DNA of 64,000 nt from Kribbella monticola (GTDB lineage Bacteria; Actinomycetota; Actinomycetes; Propionibacteriales; Kribbellaceae): assembly GCF_003261635.1 (NCBI RefSeq), contig NZ_QFXK01000030.1, forward strand, positions 372,001-436,000, given 5' to 3'. The stretch's first letter is position 1, and the number at the start of each line of letters is the position of its first letter. Shown here one piece after another: positions 1 through 7,289 of this stretch. A model generated the notes under the pieces. That model was not told where the DNA came from, did not search any database, and saw only the letters and a program-made list of their open reading frames with translations. A program made the translations under genes and the position numbers.

Positions 1-1
1 G

Positions 2-430
2 GACCAGGTCGGGTACGCCGACTGCGAGCTGCGGATCCGCGGCCTGCAGAAGGAGATGCCGGACGCCCGGATCAGGCTGGTCTCCGGCGGCCACAACGCC
101 TTCAGTTCGGGACTGGCCGGCGCCGAGTGGGTGCTCGACTCGCAGGACCGGCCGACCGCGATCGTCGGGTTGAGCGACGTCCAGGCGCTCGGCGCGATGG
201 AGGCGATGAAGACCCGCGGACTGGTCCCCGGCCGGGACCTGACCGTGGTCGGCTTCGACGACATCCCTGCCGCCGAGCAGGCCGGGCTGACCACGATCCG
301 CCAGCCGATCAAGGACCGCGGCCGGATGGTCGGCCGGGTCCTGCTCGACCCCGGCTTCGCCGAACACCAAGTCCTGCTGCCGACCGAGCTGATCGTCCGC
401 TCGAGCAGCGGTCCCGCACCTCGCAGCTGA
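2..430 (+). CDS. LacI/GalR-family transcriptional regulator, C-terminal part (truncated by window edge)
   Basis: The reading frame is open from the first bases, so the N-terminal helix-turn-helix and half of the sugar-binding domain lie outside the window. What remains is the second lobe of a periplasmic-binding-protein-like effector domain. The family signature VVGFDDIP is followed by the LTTIRQP stretch, which in LacI/GalR proteins sits in the hinge-distal lobe near the inducer pocket. Such proteins repress sugar catabolism genes and are released by a sugar ligand; the ligand and target cannot be judged here. The end TELIVRSS is the usual family C-terminus, so the 3' end is intact. Confidence 0.9.
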   Translation, partial: DQVGYADCELRIRGLQKEMPDARIRLVSGGHNAFSSGLAGAEWVLDSQDRPTAIVGLSDVQALGAMEAMKTRGLVPGRDLTVVGFDDIPAAEQAGLTTIRQPIKDRGRMVGRVLLDPGFAEHQVLLPTELIVRSSSGPAPRS

Positions 431-509
431 CACAACCGCAGATCGTCGACCACGGCCGTCCGGCCGCTGGTTCCGACAAGCACGCTCACCGGAAGGGAGC
501 AGCACGACC

Positions 510-734
510 ATGACTTATTTCATCGCCGGCAACACCGCAGTGGAGAACGCGCGGGCCGTCGCCCAGTCCGCCCTACCGAACGCTCCCCAGCAGGAGTACC
601 ACGAGCCGGCCCCGCGCCGCTCGTACGCCGTCCGCGCCCGGCTCAGCGCGTTCCTCCGCACCGCGGCCGCCCAGGAACTCAAGCTGGCCGACCGAATCGC
701 CCCGCAACCCCGGTGCGAAGCCGCCTCCAGCTGA
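510..734 (+). CDS. small hypothetical protein, 74 aa
   Basis: I do not recognise a family. The ATG has a strong Shine-Dalgarno (GGAAGGGAG) about ten bases upstream, and the frame has normal actinobacterial codon use, which argues for a real gene. The protein is small, soluble and helix-prone, with one arginine/alanine-rich stretch (about residues 33-58) and no signal peptide or membrane segment. It ends about 110 bases before an intrinsic terminator, so it may be a short single-gene transcript. Confidence 0.55.
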   Translation: MTYFIAGNTAVENARAVAQSALPNAPQQEYHEPAPRRSYAVRARLSAFLRTAAAQELKLADRIAPQPRCEAASS

Positions 735-846
735 CCGTTCAGTCGCTGGACAGAAACCCAGGACCGGCCCCTCCAACGCAACATCTGGAGACCGAGGCGA
801 ACCACTCGAAGACCGGTTCCGTGAAGACCTCTCCCGAGGCGATGAG

Positions 847-874
847 ACCCCATGCCGACCAGGCGTGGGGTTTT
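847..874 (+). terminator. intrinsic terminator downstream of the 74-aa gene
   Basis: A ten-base-pair stem (ACCCCATGCC paired with GGCGTGGGGT, including one U-G wobble) closes a five-base GACCA loop and is followed by a T run. It lies between the small gene and the start of the next gene at 904. Confidence 0.75.
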
Positions 875-903
875 GTCGGTTCCGTCTGGCACTCTGAAGG
901 GCG

Positions 904-1248
904 ATGAGTGAGCCCGGGATCCTGCTGACCGCCCGCGCGATGGTCCTTCACGACCTGGCCGCGCGGGGATTCGACGACGCCGTGATGGTGTCCCTGCTCG
1001 AGGACGTGGTGGCCGGCCGGCAGTGGTGGCTCGACCAATGGCCCGACGGCGCCGAGCACATCGCCGGCCTGGTCGCCCAGGACCTGCAGGACCGCCTGGT
1101 CGACTCCGGCATCCGCTGGCCCCGCTGTACGGCGTGCGACGACCTGAACGACCACGAGCTCCGCATCGAGCCCGAGCTCGGCCCCGACCCGCACTGGGTC
1201 TGCGAACGCGCCGGCATCAGCGTCTCCCCCCTCGGCCACCTCACCTGA
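904..1248 (+). CDS. conserved actinobacterial hypothetical protein with C-terminal Cys motif
   Basis: A 114-residue soluble protein. The N-terminal 70 residues are acidic and helical. The C-terminal third has a CxxC pair (RCTACDD) and a later cysteine in PHWVCERAG, a layout seen in small actinobacterial proteins with a zinc-ribbon-like tail; only three cysteines are present, so metal binding is uncertain. The function is unknown. It is flanked on both sides by intrinsic terminators and so is probably transcribed alone. Confidence 0.7.
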   Translation: MSEPGILLTARAMVLHDLAARGFDDAVMVSLLEDVVAGRQWWLDQWPDGAEHIAGLVAQDLQDRLVDSGIRWPRCTACDDLNDHELRIEPELGPDPHWVCERAGISVSPLGHLT

Positions 1249-1267
1249 CCCAGGCTCGACCCACGCA

Positions 1268-1291
1268 CCCCGAGGCCCACTCGGGGATTTT
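1268..1291 (+). terminator. intrinsic terminator
   Basis: A perfect seven-base-pair stem CCCCGAG/CTCGGGG with a five-base loop (GCCCA), followed by ATTTT. It lies 20 bases after the stop codon of the gene ending at 1248. Confidence 0.8.
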
Positions 1292-1333
1292 CGCCTGCCC
1301 ACCGAGGGTCGCGTCCGGGAATAACCTGCCGCG

Positions 1334-1358
1334 CTACATGTAGACAGGCTACTACTAT
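1334..1358 (+). promoter_or_regulatory. palindrome CTACATGTAG and -10 box of the multicopper oxidase operon
   Basis: CTACATGTAG (1334-1343) is a perfect palindrome containing TACA/TGTA half sites like those bound by BlaI/CopY-type repressors. A -10-like TACTAT (1353-1358) follows, and the ATG at 1365 begins seven bases after it. That spacing fits a leaderless mRNA whose first base is the A of the start codon. The palindrome would lie in the -35/-10 spacer, a normal repressor position. The regulator itself is not in the window, so the assignment is inference. Confidence 0.5.
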
Positions 1359-1364
1359 GACCAG

Positions 1365-1745
1365 ATGAAGTCCTTGGCGGTTCTCCGGGTGGTCGCGGTG
1401 GTGCACGCCGTCGCGCTCTGCCTGCAACCCGTGCTCGCGGGTGTCTACCTGAACGGTTCCGGAACCGCGGTGCGGATTCACGAACCGATCGGCCTGGCCG
1501 TCGTGTTCCTGTGTCTCGGTCAGTTGCTGATAGCAACGATCTGGTGGCGGACCGGAGGTCGCGCCCTCGCCCTCGGACTGACGGCGGCGATGCTGGCGGG
1601 CGAGGTGCTCCAGGTCGCCATGGGCTACACCCGCAACCTGCTCCTGCACATCCCGGTCGGCATCACCCTGGTCGGCACCGGCCTCGCGGTCGCCGTCTGG
1701 GTCTGCCGGCCGGCCACCCGCCGTACGGAGAAGGTCGCCGCATGA
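1365..1745 (+). CDS. four-helix integral membrane protein of the multicopper oxidase operon
   Basis: 126 residues with about four hydrophobic segments (near residues 7-27, 42-60, 66-83 and 92-112). It is a paralogue of the next gene: both have an H-x-P-I-G element after the first segment (IHEPIG here, MHSPIG there) and an N-L-x-x-H-x-P-x-G element before the last helix. Two conserved histidines at membrane boundaries could bind heme or copper, but this is inference. It is translationally coupled (ATGA) to its paralogue and probably starts a three-gene operon ending in the multicopper oxidase. Confidence 0.8.
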   Translation: MKSLAVLRVVAVVHAVALCLQPVLAGVYLNGSGTAVRIHEPIGLAVVFLCLGQLLIATIWWRTGGRALALGLTAAMLAGEVLQVAMGYTRNLLLHIPVGITLVGTGLAVAVWVCRPATRRTEKVAA

Positions 1746-2176
1746 CCGACCAACTGCAAACCACGAGTCGACAGCCGGTACGGCGTCCGCGCGTCTCCTT
1801 GTGGGCCTTGCGGCTCGTGCTGTTGCTGCACACCGCCCTGGTCGTGGCCCAGCCGATTCTGGCCGGCTACTACCTGTCCGGCGATTCCGACGCGATGGAC
1901 ATGCACAGCCCGATCGGCTCCACCCTCTGGATGATCTCGATGATCCAACTCGTGCCGGCCTTGCTCTACTGGCGGCCGGGTGGCGGCCGACTGTGGCCGG
2001 CCGGCCTGACACTCCTGCTGTTCGTCGCCGAGTTCCTCCAGATGATCTTCGGTCACTCCCAGAACCTGGCGATCCACGTGCCGCTCGGCAGCGCGATCGT
2101 CATCGCGGTGGTGGCACTGACCATCTGGTCCTTCCGGCCCGCCGCTCGTCGTGGCCGCAGAAAGGTTGCGCAATGA
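1742..2176 (+). CDS. four-helix integral membrane protein, paralogue of the upstream gene
   Basis: 144 residues. The ATG overlaps the upstream stop codon (ATGA), which fixes this start over longer in-frame alternatives. Four hydrophobic segments alternate with short loops. It shares the MHSPIG and QNLAIHVPLG elements with its upstream neighbour. A basic tail (RRGRRK) after the last helix suggests a cytoplasmic C-terminus. The next gene, the multicopper oxidase, begins inside its stop codon. Function is unknown; a membrane electron-transfer or copper-handling partner of the oxidase is my best guess. Confidence 0.8.
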   Translation: MTDQLQTTSRQPVRRPRVSLWALRLVLLLHTALVVAQPILAGYYLSGDSDAMDMHSPIGSTLWMISMIQLVPALLYWRPGGGRLWPAGLTLLLFVAEFLQMIFGHSQNLAIHVPLGSAIVIAVVALTIWSFRPAARRGRRKVAQ

Positions 2177-3693
2177 GCCTGTCCCGACGCACGTTCCTGG
2201 TTGTTGCTGGCGGCACCGGTCTCGCCGCGACGCTGGCCGACTGCGGCCTGGAGTCGTCGCCCGGCCAGACAGCCGAGCTGCTCCGCAGCGAAGTCCCCCT
2301 CCCGGAAGCCTTCAAGGTGCCACTGCCGATCCCGCCTGTGAAGAAGCCTGTGCGAACCGAGTCCGGCGCCGATCACTATCGAGTGGTGCAGCGGAAGGCG
2401 AGCCTGGAGATCCTGCCGGGCCTGCGAACCGAAGTACAGGGGTACGAAGGTCTGTTCCCCGGCCCGACCTTCGACGTGCGCAGCGGGCGGACCACTGTGA
2501 TCGAGCAGGTGAACCAACTCGACGTACCGACAGTGGTGCATCTGCACGGTGGCCACACCCCGGCTGCGAGCGACGGCTGGCCATTGGATCTCCTCCTGCC
2601 GAACGGCGGCCACCATCATGACCACATGCAGATGTCCGGTGGAGACCAGAAGACAGGGAGCCGCACCTACACGTATCCGAACACCCAGCGGGCCGCCGCA
2701 CTCTGGTACCACGACCACCGGATGGACTACACCGCCCCACAGGTCTATCGCGGTCTGTTCGGGATGCATCTGATCCGGGACGACGAGGAAGACGCACTCC
2801 CCTTGCCGCGTGGCGATCGCGAGATCCCACTGCTCATCGCAGATCGCGCGTTCGCCGCCGACGGATCGTTCCGCTATCCCGCCGCGAAGGACGGGCCGGG
2901 CGTCGAATCGGCTTATATGGAAGGCGTTGTCGGCGATGTCGTCCTGGTCAACGGCGCCCCTTGGCCCGTCCTCGAAGTGGCCGCCGCACGCTATCGGTTC
3001 CGGATCCTGAACGCCTCCAACGCCCGCCGGTACGAGCTGGCCCTCGACCCGGGACAGCCACTGGTCCAGATCGGCAGCGACGGCGGACTGCTCGGTACGC
3101 CGGTGGAGCACGCGAGCCTGGTGATCGCTCCGGCCGAGCGCTTCGACGTGATCGTGGACTTCTCGAAGTACCAGCCGGGCACCGAGGTCACCTTGCTCAA
3201 CAAGCTCGGAAAGGATCGCACCGGCCAGGTGATGCGCTTCCGGGTCACCGCCCACGCGAGCGACGACACGAGCATCCCGAGCAAGCTTTCGTCGTACGCC
3301 GAGGTGCGCGAGCCGGCCGGCGTCGTCCGCCGCAAGTGGGCCTTTCGCCGGGGCGATGCCGGCGGCCACCAGGGCTGGACGATCAACGGCAAGCCGTTCG
3401 ACCCGGACGTCATGCAGGCCGAGGTGAAGCTGGATCAGTACGAGGTCTGGTCGTTCGTCACCGATGTGCACCACCCCGTGCACGTCCATCTCGCGCCGTT
3501 CCAGGTGCTCCGCCGCGGTGGGAAGAAACCGGGTCCGTACGACGGCGGCTGGAAGGACACCGTGGACATCCGCCCTGCCGAGGTCGTCGAGGTACTGGTC
3601 AGATTCACCGCCCATAAGGGCAAGTACCTGATCCACTGCCACAATCTCGAACACGAGGACATGGCGATGATGGCGGCCTTCAGGACCACCTAG
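2173..3693 (+). CDS. Tat-exported multicopper oxidase
   Basis: 506 residues. The N-terminus has a twin-arginine motif (SRRTFLV) and a hydrophobic stretch, so it is exported folded; a cysteine follows (LADCG), but the lipobox is not canonical. All multicopper oxidase copper ligands are visible: HLHGG (H123, H125), WYHDH (H180, H182), HHPVHVH (H434-H439) and HCHNLEH (H488-H494, with the Cys of the type 1 site and an axial Met near 499). The enzyme should couple one-electron oxidation of a substrate to reduction of O2 to water; laccase-, CueO- and bilirubin-oxidase-like activities cannot be separated from sequence. It is coupled by ATGA to two membrane proteins and converges on the Clp_N gene with overlapping stop codons. 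Confidence 0.93.
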   Translation: MSLSRRTFLVVAGGTGLAATLADCGLESSPGQTAELLRSEVPLPEAFKVPLPIPPVKKPVRTESGADHYRVVQRKASLEILPGLRTEVQGYEGLFPGPTFDVRSGRTTVIEQVNQLDVPTVVHLHGGHTPAASDGWPLDLLLPNGGHHHDHMQMSGGDQKTGSRTYTYPNTQRAAALWYHDHRMDYTAPQVYRGLFGMHLIRDDEEDALPLPRGDREIPLLIADRAFAADGSFRYPAAKDGPGVESAYMEGVVGDVVLVNGAPWPVLEVAAARYRFRILNASNARRYELALDPGQPLVQIGSDGGLLGTPVEHASLVIAPAERFDVIVDFSKYQPGTEVTLLNKLGKDRTGQVMRFRVTAHASDDTSIPSKLSSYAEVREPAGVVRRKWAFRRGDAGGHQGWTINGKPFDPDVMQAEVKLDQYEVWSFVTDVHHPVHVHLAPFQVLRRGGKKPGPYDGGWKDTVDIRPAEVVEVLVRFTAHKGKYLIHCHNLEHEDMAMMAAFRTT

Positions 3694-4169
3694 TCGATCA
3701 GCTGGATCGCCTTCGCATACAAGGCCGTCCGGTCGACGCCGGCCAGCTCCAGCGTGCGTGGGACGCGGCCGAGCTTGGTGTCGAGGACCCCCACGAGCAC
3801 ATGGGCCGGCGACATGCGGCTGGCACCGAGTCGCTTGGCCCGCTCCGCGGCCCGCTTGAGCACGAGCTTGGCCGATTCGCCGAACTTGGGATTCCGGCCC
3901 CGCTCAGATGTTGCCCTGGGCAACTCCGCGACCGTGACGGTGACACCGGCCACCGCCAGGCTCTGCTCCCACTCCTGGTCGAGCGCCGCCCGGATCGCAT
4001 CCCTGGTCAGCCCCGCCTCCGCCAGCAACCGGGCCGCGTCACCCCCGATCGGGCTGGCCAGCGACAACAGCACATGCTCGGCCTCGATCATGGCCGAACC
4101 ATCCATTTCGGCTTCCTCGCGGGCGTTCTGGACCAGGAGCGTCCGGACGTCCTTCAGTTTCGTCGTCAT
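3690..4169 (-). CDS. Clp N-terminal domain protein
   Basis: 159 residues that match only the double Clp repeat (Clp_N) of ClpA/ClpC ATPases. The first repeat carries EAEHVLLSLAS and the second MSPAHVLVGVLD. There is no AAA module and no Walker motif, so it cannot unfold substrate itself. Known Clp_N proteins bind substrates or adaptors, so it may be a stand-alone adaptor or decoy for a Clp protease. It overlaps the upstream HTH gene by one base (TGATG), so the two are co-expressed from the promoter at the 4397-4439 inverted repeat. Confidence 0.85.
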   Translation of the reverse strand: MTTKLKDVRTLLVQNAREEAEMDGSAMIEAEHVLLSLASPIGGDAARLLAEAGLTRDAIRAALDQEWEQSLAVAGVTVTVAELPRATSERGRNPKFGESAKLVLKRAAERAKRLGASRMSPAHVLVGVLDTKLGRVPRTLELAGVDRTALYAKAIQLID

Positions 4170-4381
4170 CAGCGCCTCCTCAGGGCGACACCGGCGGCGA
4201 TCAGCCGCGCGGCATGTTTCTTGTGCACTGCCTGCCGGGTGACTCCCAGCACCTCGGCCACGTCGGACCAGCTCCAGCCGGCTCGCATCGCCTGCTCCAC
4301 CTGACTGTCCTCCAGCCGGTCGGCGAGCCGCCGCAACGCCACCACCGCCGCCAGCCCGGCAGCGGGATCCGTGGGATCCAT
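4169..4381 (-). CDS. small helix-turn-helix protein paired with Clp_N protein
   Basis: A short protein with a clear sigma-70-region-4-like helix-turn-helix (WSWSDVAEVLGVTRQAVHKKH). I chose the ATG at 4381 because GGAGAAG stands just upstream of it; a start at 4393 is in frame but would place that Shine-Dalgarno inside the coding region. HTH plus Clp_N pairs recur in actinobacteria. The large palindromic region immediately upstream is a likely autoregulatory operator (inference). Confidence 0.75.
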   Translation of the reverse strand: MDPTDPAAGLAAVVALRRLADRLEDSQVEQAMRAGWSWSDVAEVLGVTRQAVHKKHAARLIAAGVALRRR

Positions 4382-4396
4382 CAGCTTCTCCATATA

Positions 4397-4439
4397 AGCA
4401 ACTTAGGTTGACAATTGACTAATGTCAACCTGAGTTGCT
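4397..4439 (-). promoter_or_regulatory. large inverted repeat, probable operator of the HTH/Clp_N operon
   Basis: Two 17-base arms (AGCAACTTAGGTTGACA at 4397-4413 and TGTCAACCTGAGTTGCT at 4423-4439) form an inverted repeat with one mismatch around a nine-base spacer. Each arm also holds its own 12-base near-palindrome of the form CAACYTRRGTTG (4399-4410 and 4426-4437), so it can be read as two operator copies 27 bases apart. It ends four bases before the longest possible start of the HTH gene. Confidence 0.65.
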
Positions 4440-4480
4440 CAAACCCGCCTCTTGACCACGCCGGAACTCGATGGCTATAT

Positions 4481-4513
4481 TCAACACATCAGTTGATCAA
4501 CGGAATGGTTGAT
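4481..4513 (+). promoter_or_regulatory. tandem ArsR-type operators
   Basis: Two inverted repeats of the same design lie head to tail: TCAAC, six bases, GTTGA (4481-4496), then ATCAAC, six bases, GTTGAT (4496-4513). Their centres are 16 bases apart and the second ends four bases before the ArsR start codon. This fits autoregulation by the ArsR protein encoded directly downstream (inference). Confidence 0.6.
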
Positions 4514-4517
4514 AAAG

Positions 4518-4856
4518 ATGTCGGTTGACAGTGAGCAGTTGGACCGGGGCTTCGCGGCACTCGGTGACCCGGTCCGCCGGGCGCTGATCGCGCGGCTGTC
4601 CCGCGGCGAGGCAACGGTGAACGAGCTGGCCGAGCCGTTCGACATCACCAAGCAGGCGATCTCGCGGCACCTGCAGGTCCTGGAGACCGCCGGCCTGATC
4701 ACCCGCAGCCGGGACGGCCAGCGCCGGCCCTGCCGGCTCAACCCGGCCGCCCTCGAAGCGCTGACCAGCTGGATCGACGACTACCGGCTGACCGCCGAGC
4801 GGCAGTTCCGCCGCATCGACGCCATCCTCGAAACCGTGAAGGAGCAAGACTCGTGA
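4518..4856 (+). CDS. ArsR-family winged-helix transcriptional regulator
   Basis: 112 residues from the ATG at 4518; an in-frame TTG at 4509 exists, but it lies in the operator and has no ribosome site. The winged helix is typical: ALGDPVRRALIARL, then VNELAEPF and the recognition helix ITKQAISRHLQVL, then a wing with RSRDGQRR. No CxC metal site is seen, so it belongs with the SRPBCC-associated, non-metal ArsR proteins. It is coupled through GTGA overlap to an AHSA1-type SRPBCC gene, a pairing that is very common in actinobacteria, and probably represses this four-gene operon. Confidence 0.92.
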   Translation: MSVDSEQLDRGFAALGDPVRRALIARLSRGEATVNELAEPFDITKQAISRHLQVLETAGLITRSRDGQRRPCRLNPAALEALTSWIDDYRLTAERQFRRIDAILETVKEQDS

Positions 4857-5335
4857 GCACCAACCCCACCACCATCACCGCCCCGGCCGGACTCCCGTTC
4901 ATCGAGGTGACCCGGGACTTCGACGCCACCCCCGCCCAGCTGTTCCGGGTCGCCACCGATCCCGACCTGGTGACCCAGTGGCTCGGCCCGCGCGACCTGG
5001 AAGCCGAGGTCGTCGAGTACGACGTCCGCCCGGGCGGACGGTACCGCTACATCCACCGTGCCGCCGACGGCACGGAGTACGCGTTCCGCGGGGTCTTCCA
5101 CACCGTCGAGCAGGACGCGCTGGTGATCCAGACCTTCGAGTGGGAAGGCGCTCCGGGCGAGGTCTGCCTGGAGCGGGCCAGCTACACCAAGACCGACACC
5201 GGGGTCCGCCTGCACACCCAGACGGTGTTTCCCTCCGTCGAGAGCCGGGACGCCGCTGTCGAGCAGGGCATGGAGTACGGCATCCGCGACTCCTACGACC
5301 GCCTCGCCGAACTGATCAGCAAGGAGCAGTCATGA
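4853..5335 (+). CDS. SRPBCC/AHSA1-domain protein
   Basis: 160 residues with the activator-of-Hsp90-ATPase-like START fold. It begins with a strand and the helix TPAQLFRVATDPDLVTQWLGP, has the central VRPGGRYRY and GVFHTVEQ elements, and ends in a long C-terminal helix. Such proteins have a hydrophobic ligand cavity; substrates are seldom known. It starts with GTG overlapping the ArsR stop and is followed by a dihydrofolate-reductase-like gene with ATGA overlap, so it is the second gene of the ArsR operon. Confidence 0.9.
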   Translation: MSTNPTTITAPAGLPFIEVTRDFDATPAQLFRVATDPDLVTQWLGPRDLEAEVVEYDVRPGGRYRYIHRAADGTEYAFRGVFHTVEQDALVIQTFEWEGAPGEVCLERASYTKTDTGVRLHTQTVFPSVESRDAAVEQGMEYGIRDSYDRLAELISKEQS

Positions 5336-5940
5336 CCCGGGTGGTGGTGGAAATCTCGATGTCGCTGGACGGCTACGTGACCGGCCCCAACGTCGGGATC
5401 GGCAACGGCCTGGGCGACGGCGGCATGGCTCTGCACGACTGGGTCTTTCACGGCAACGCCGACGACCAGGTCGTCCTGGATGCCGGCTTCGAAAACACCG
5501 GCGCGGTCGTCCAGGGCCGGAACCTGTTCGACATCATCGACGCTCCCGGCGGCTGGAGCGACGAGCTGGGGTACGGCGCCAAGCCGACCGGCGAGGTGAA
5601 TCCACCCGTCTTCGTGGTCACCCACTCCGCGCCGGACAGCCCCCGGCTCGGCGACCGGTTCCACTACGTCACCGATGGAGTCCAGAGCGCCGTCGAGCAG
5701 GCCCGAGCAGTTGCCAACGGCAAGGATGTCGTGGTGATGGGCGGCGGGCAGATCTGCCACCAGGTGCTCGCCGCCGGGCTGGCCGACGTACTGCGGTTGC
5801 ACGTGGCAACCGTCGTCCTCGGCGACGGTACCCGGCTGTTCCCGGCCGAGCCGTCGGAAGCCGTACGGCTGGAGCTGGCCGAGTCGGTGTCGACCCCGAC
5901 CGCGCAACACCTCACCTACAACATCGTGAAGGAGAAGTAG
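5332..5940 (+). CDS. RibD/DHFR-like family reductase
   Basis: 202 residues; the ATG overlaps the SRPBCC stop and has AGGAG a few bases upstream. It opens with the RibD C-terminal/DHFR-like signature SMSLDGYVTGPN, has the AVVQGRNLFD element, and carries the nucleotide-binding VVMGGGQICHQVL, which corresponds to the pyridine-nucleotide site. Members reduce pteridine- or riboflavin-like substrates, but most (YyaP type) have no assigned substrate. It is not a replacement for FolA, which lies at 8078. Confidence 0.88.
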   Translation: MTRVVVEISMSLDGYVTGPNVGIGNGLGDGGMALHDWVFHGNADDQVVLDAGFENTGAVVQGRNLFDIIDAPGGWSDELGYGAKPTGEVNPPVFVVTHSAPDSPRLGDRFHYVTDGVQSAVEQARAVANGKDVVVMGGGQICHQVLAAGLADVLRLHVATVVLGDGTRLFPAEPSEAVRLELAESVSTPTAQHLTYNIVKEK

Positions 5941-5942
5941 CC

Positions 5943-6533
5943 ATGGGCAACGTCATCGCAGCGGCCGTCGTCTCGCTGGACGGCTTCGTCGCGGACACCG
6001 AGGACCAGGTCGGTCCGCTGTTCGACTGGTACAACAACGGCACGGTCGAGGTGTACGGCACCGACCCCGGCCGGCCCTTCAAGGTCAGCCAGGCCAGCGC
6101 CGATTACATCAACACTGCCTGGAAGAAGGTCGGGGTCGCCGTGTGCGGGCGGCACCTGTTCGACCTCACCAACGGCTGGGAAGGCGTCCCGCCGTTCGGC
6201 GAGCACGTCGTCGTCGTGACGCATCAGCCACCCACCGACTGGCCGTTCCCCGATGCGCCGTACACCTTCGTGAGCGGGATCGAGGAGGCCGTCGCGAAGG
6301 CGAAGGAGCTCGCCGGTGACCGCGACATCTCGCTCGCGGCGGGCAACCTGACCGGCCAGGCGCTGCGGGCCGGGCTGGTCGACGAGCTCTCGTACAACCT
6401 CGTACCGGTGATCTTCGGGACCGGCAAGAGCTTCTTCGGCGACTACGCGGGCGACCAAATCCTGCTGGACGACCCCAAGGTCATCGAGGGCGACCGGGTC
6501 ACCCACCTGCACTACCGGATCAGCAGGGGATGA
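5943..6533 (+). CDS. RibD/DHFR-like family reductase, second copy
   Basis: 196 residues, starting two bases after its neighbour's stop codon. It has the same fold signature (VVSLDGFVADTEDQVGPLF) and the GRHLFDLTNGW element, but the nucleotide-loop motif is altered to SLAAGNLTGQAL instead of VMGGGQ, so cofactor binding may differ. The next gene on the other strand overlaps its last 22 bases. It is the last gene of the ArsR-controlled operon. Confidence 0.88.
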   Translation: MGNVIAAAVVSLDGFVADTEDQVGPLFDWYNNGTVEVYGTDPGRPFKVSQASADYINTAWKKVGVAVCGRHLFDLTNGWEGVPPFGEHVVVVTHQPPTDWPFPDAPYTFVSGIEEAVAKAKELAGDRDISLAAGNLTGQALRAGLVDELSYNLVPVIFGTGKSFFGDYAGDQILLDDPKVIEGDRVTHLHYRISRG

Positions 6534-7186
6534 GCCGCGATCACGGTCCGGGACCCGGGCGCCACCTCGGTGAAGCCCGCGTCCTGGACCACCGGCAGGC
6601 CGCCGGCCAGCAGGTTCTGCCACTGATCAGGGCTCGCGGTCCGTACGGCGAGTGCGAAGTCGGCCGCCGCCCATTCCTTGCGCTCCTCGGCTGACAGTTC
6701 CCACCAGGCGAGCTGTGCCGCGTGGCCGCATTGCGCCATCGCCTTGCCGCTCGACATCTCCAGGCCCGGATTCATCCACAACACCGGCAACCCGGGCTCG
6801 GGCGCCGGCACCTCGTCGGGATCCTCGAAGTCGGTCCCGGTCACCTGCAACTTGGCAAGATCCTTCGGTACGGCGTCCAGCGGTACCGGCGGGAACACTC
6901 GTACTTCGGCCGGCGCGCTCCCCGAGTCCCCGGCCGCTCGTCCCGTCACGGTGATTCCCGGCAATGCTTCGGCCCGACGCCACTCGGCACCGCGAGCACG
7001 CCGTACGACCTTCCTGATCCGGGCGTCCTGCCAGCCGGTCATCGCCCCGGCCCACTCGCCCTCCCCCACCGATCGCTCGTCGGACAAGATCGCGAGCACC
7101 GCGCGCGCCGCCGTCTCCAGCGCATCGGTCTGCGCCGGCCGCGCACTCTTCTCGACCCGCACCACCAACGTCAGTACGTATTCCAC
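6512..7186 (-). CDS. peptidyl-tRNA hydrolase 2-like protein
   Basis: 224 residues. The C-terminal half carries the PTH2 signature MSSGKAMAQCGHAAQLAW, which corresponds to the catalytic Lys/His region of archaeal and eukaryotic Pth2, and later VVQDAGFTEVAPGSRTV, which matches the PTH2 TxV...PG element. The N-terminal 100 residues are specific to the actinobacterial version. The family hydrolyses peptidyl-tRNA; a bacterial Pth1 elsewhere would make this redundant, so its true substrate is open. It converges with the upstream operon (22-base overlap) and diverges from thyA. Confidence 0.8.
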   Translation of the reverse strand: MEYVLTLVVRVEKSARPAQTDALETAARAVLAILSDERSVGEGEWAGAMTGWQDARIRKVVRRARGAEWRRAEALPGITVTGRAAGDSGSAPAEVRVFPPVPLDAVPKDLAKLQVTGTDFEDPDEVPAPEPGLPVLWMNPGLEMSSGKAMAQCGHAAQLAWWELSAEERKEWAAADFALAVRTASPDQWQNLLAGGLPVVQDAGFTEVAPGSRTVIAAHPLLIR

Positions 7187-7277
7187 GCTGTGAGTGTCTC
7201 AAGGCCGCCGCGCCCGCTCAGCGGACACCTGCCGCGGCGTCCGTCGTGCCGCCCCGGGCGGGCCTTCGGGTGGCTGT

Positions 7278-7283
7278 TAGTTT
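7278..7283 (+). promoter_or_regulatory. probable -10 box of leaderless thyA promoter
   Basis: TAGTTT stands six bases before the thyA ATG, so transcription would start at or near the A of the start codon. No Shine-Dalgarno is present before this ATG, which agrees with a leaderless mRNA. Confidence 0.45.
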
Positions 7284-7289
7284 GACCGC

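Noticed and set aside
515..892. 125-codon - strand ORF opposite the small gene at 510
   Set aside because: The + strand gene has a strong ribosome site and a terminator; the antisense frame crosses that terminator.
2053..3654. 533-codon open frame antisense to the multicopper oxidase
   Set aside because: Oxidase copper motifs fix the coding strand; the antisense protein is low-complexity.
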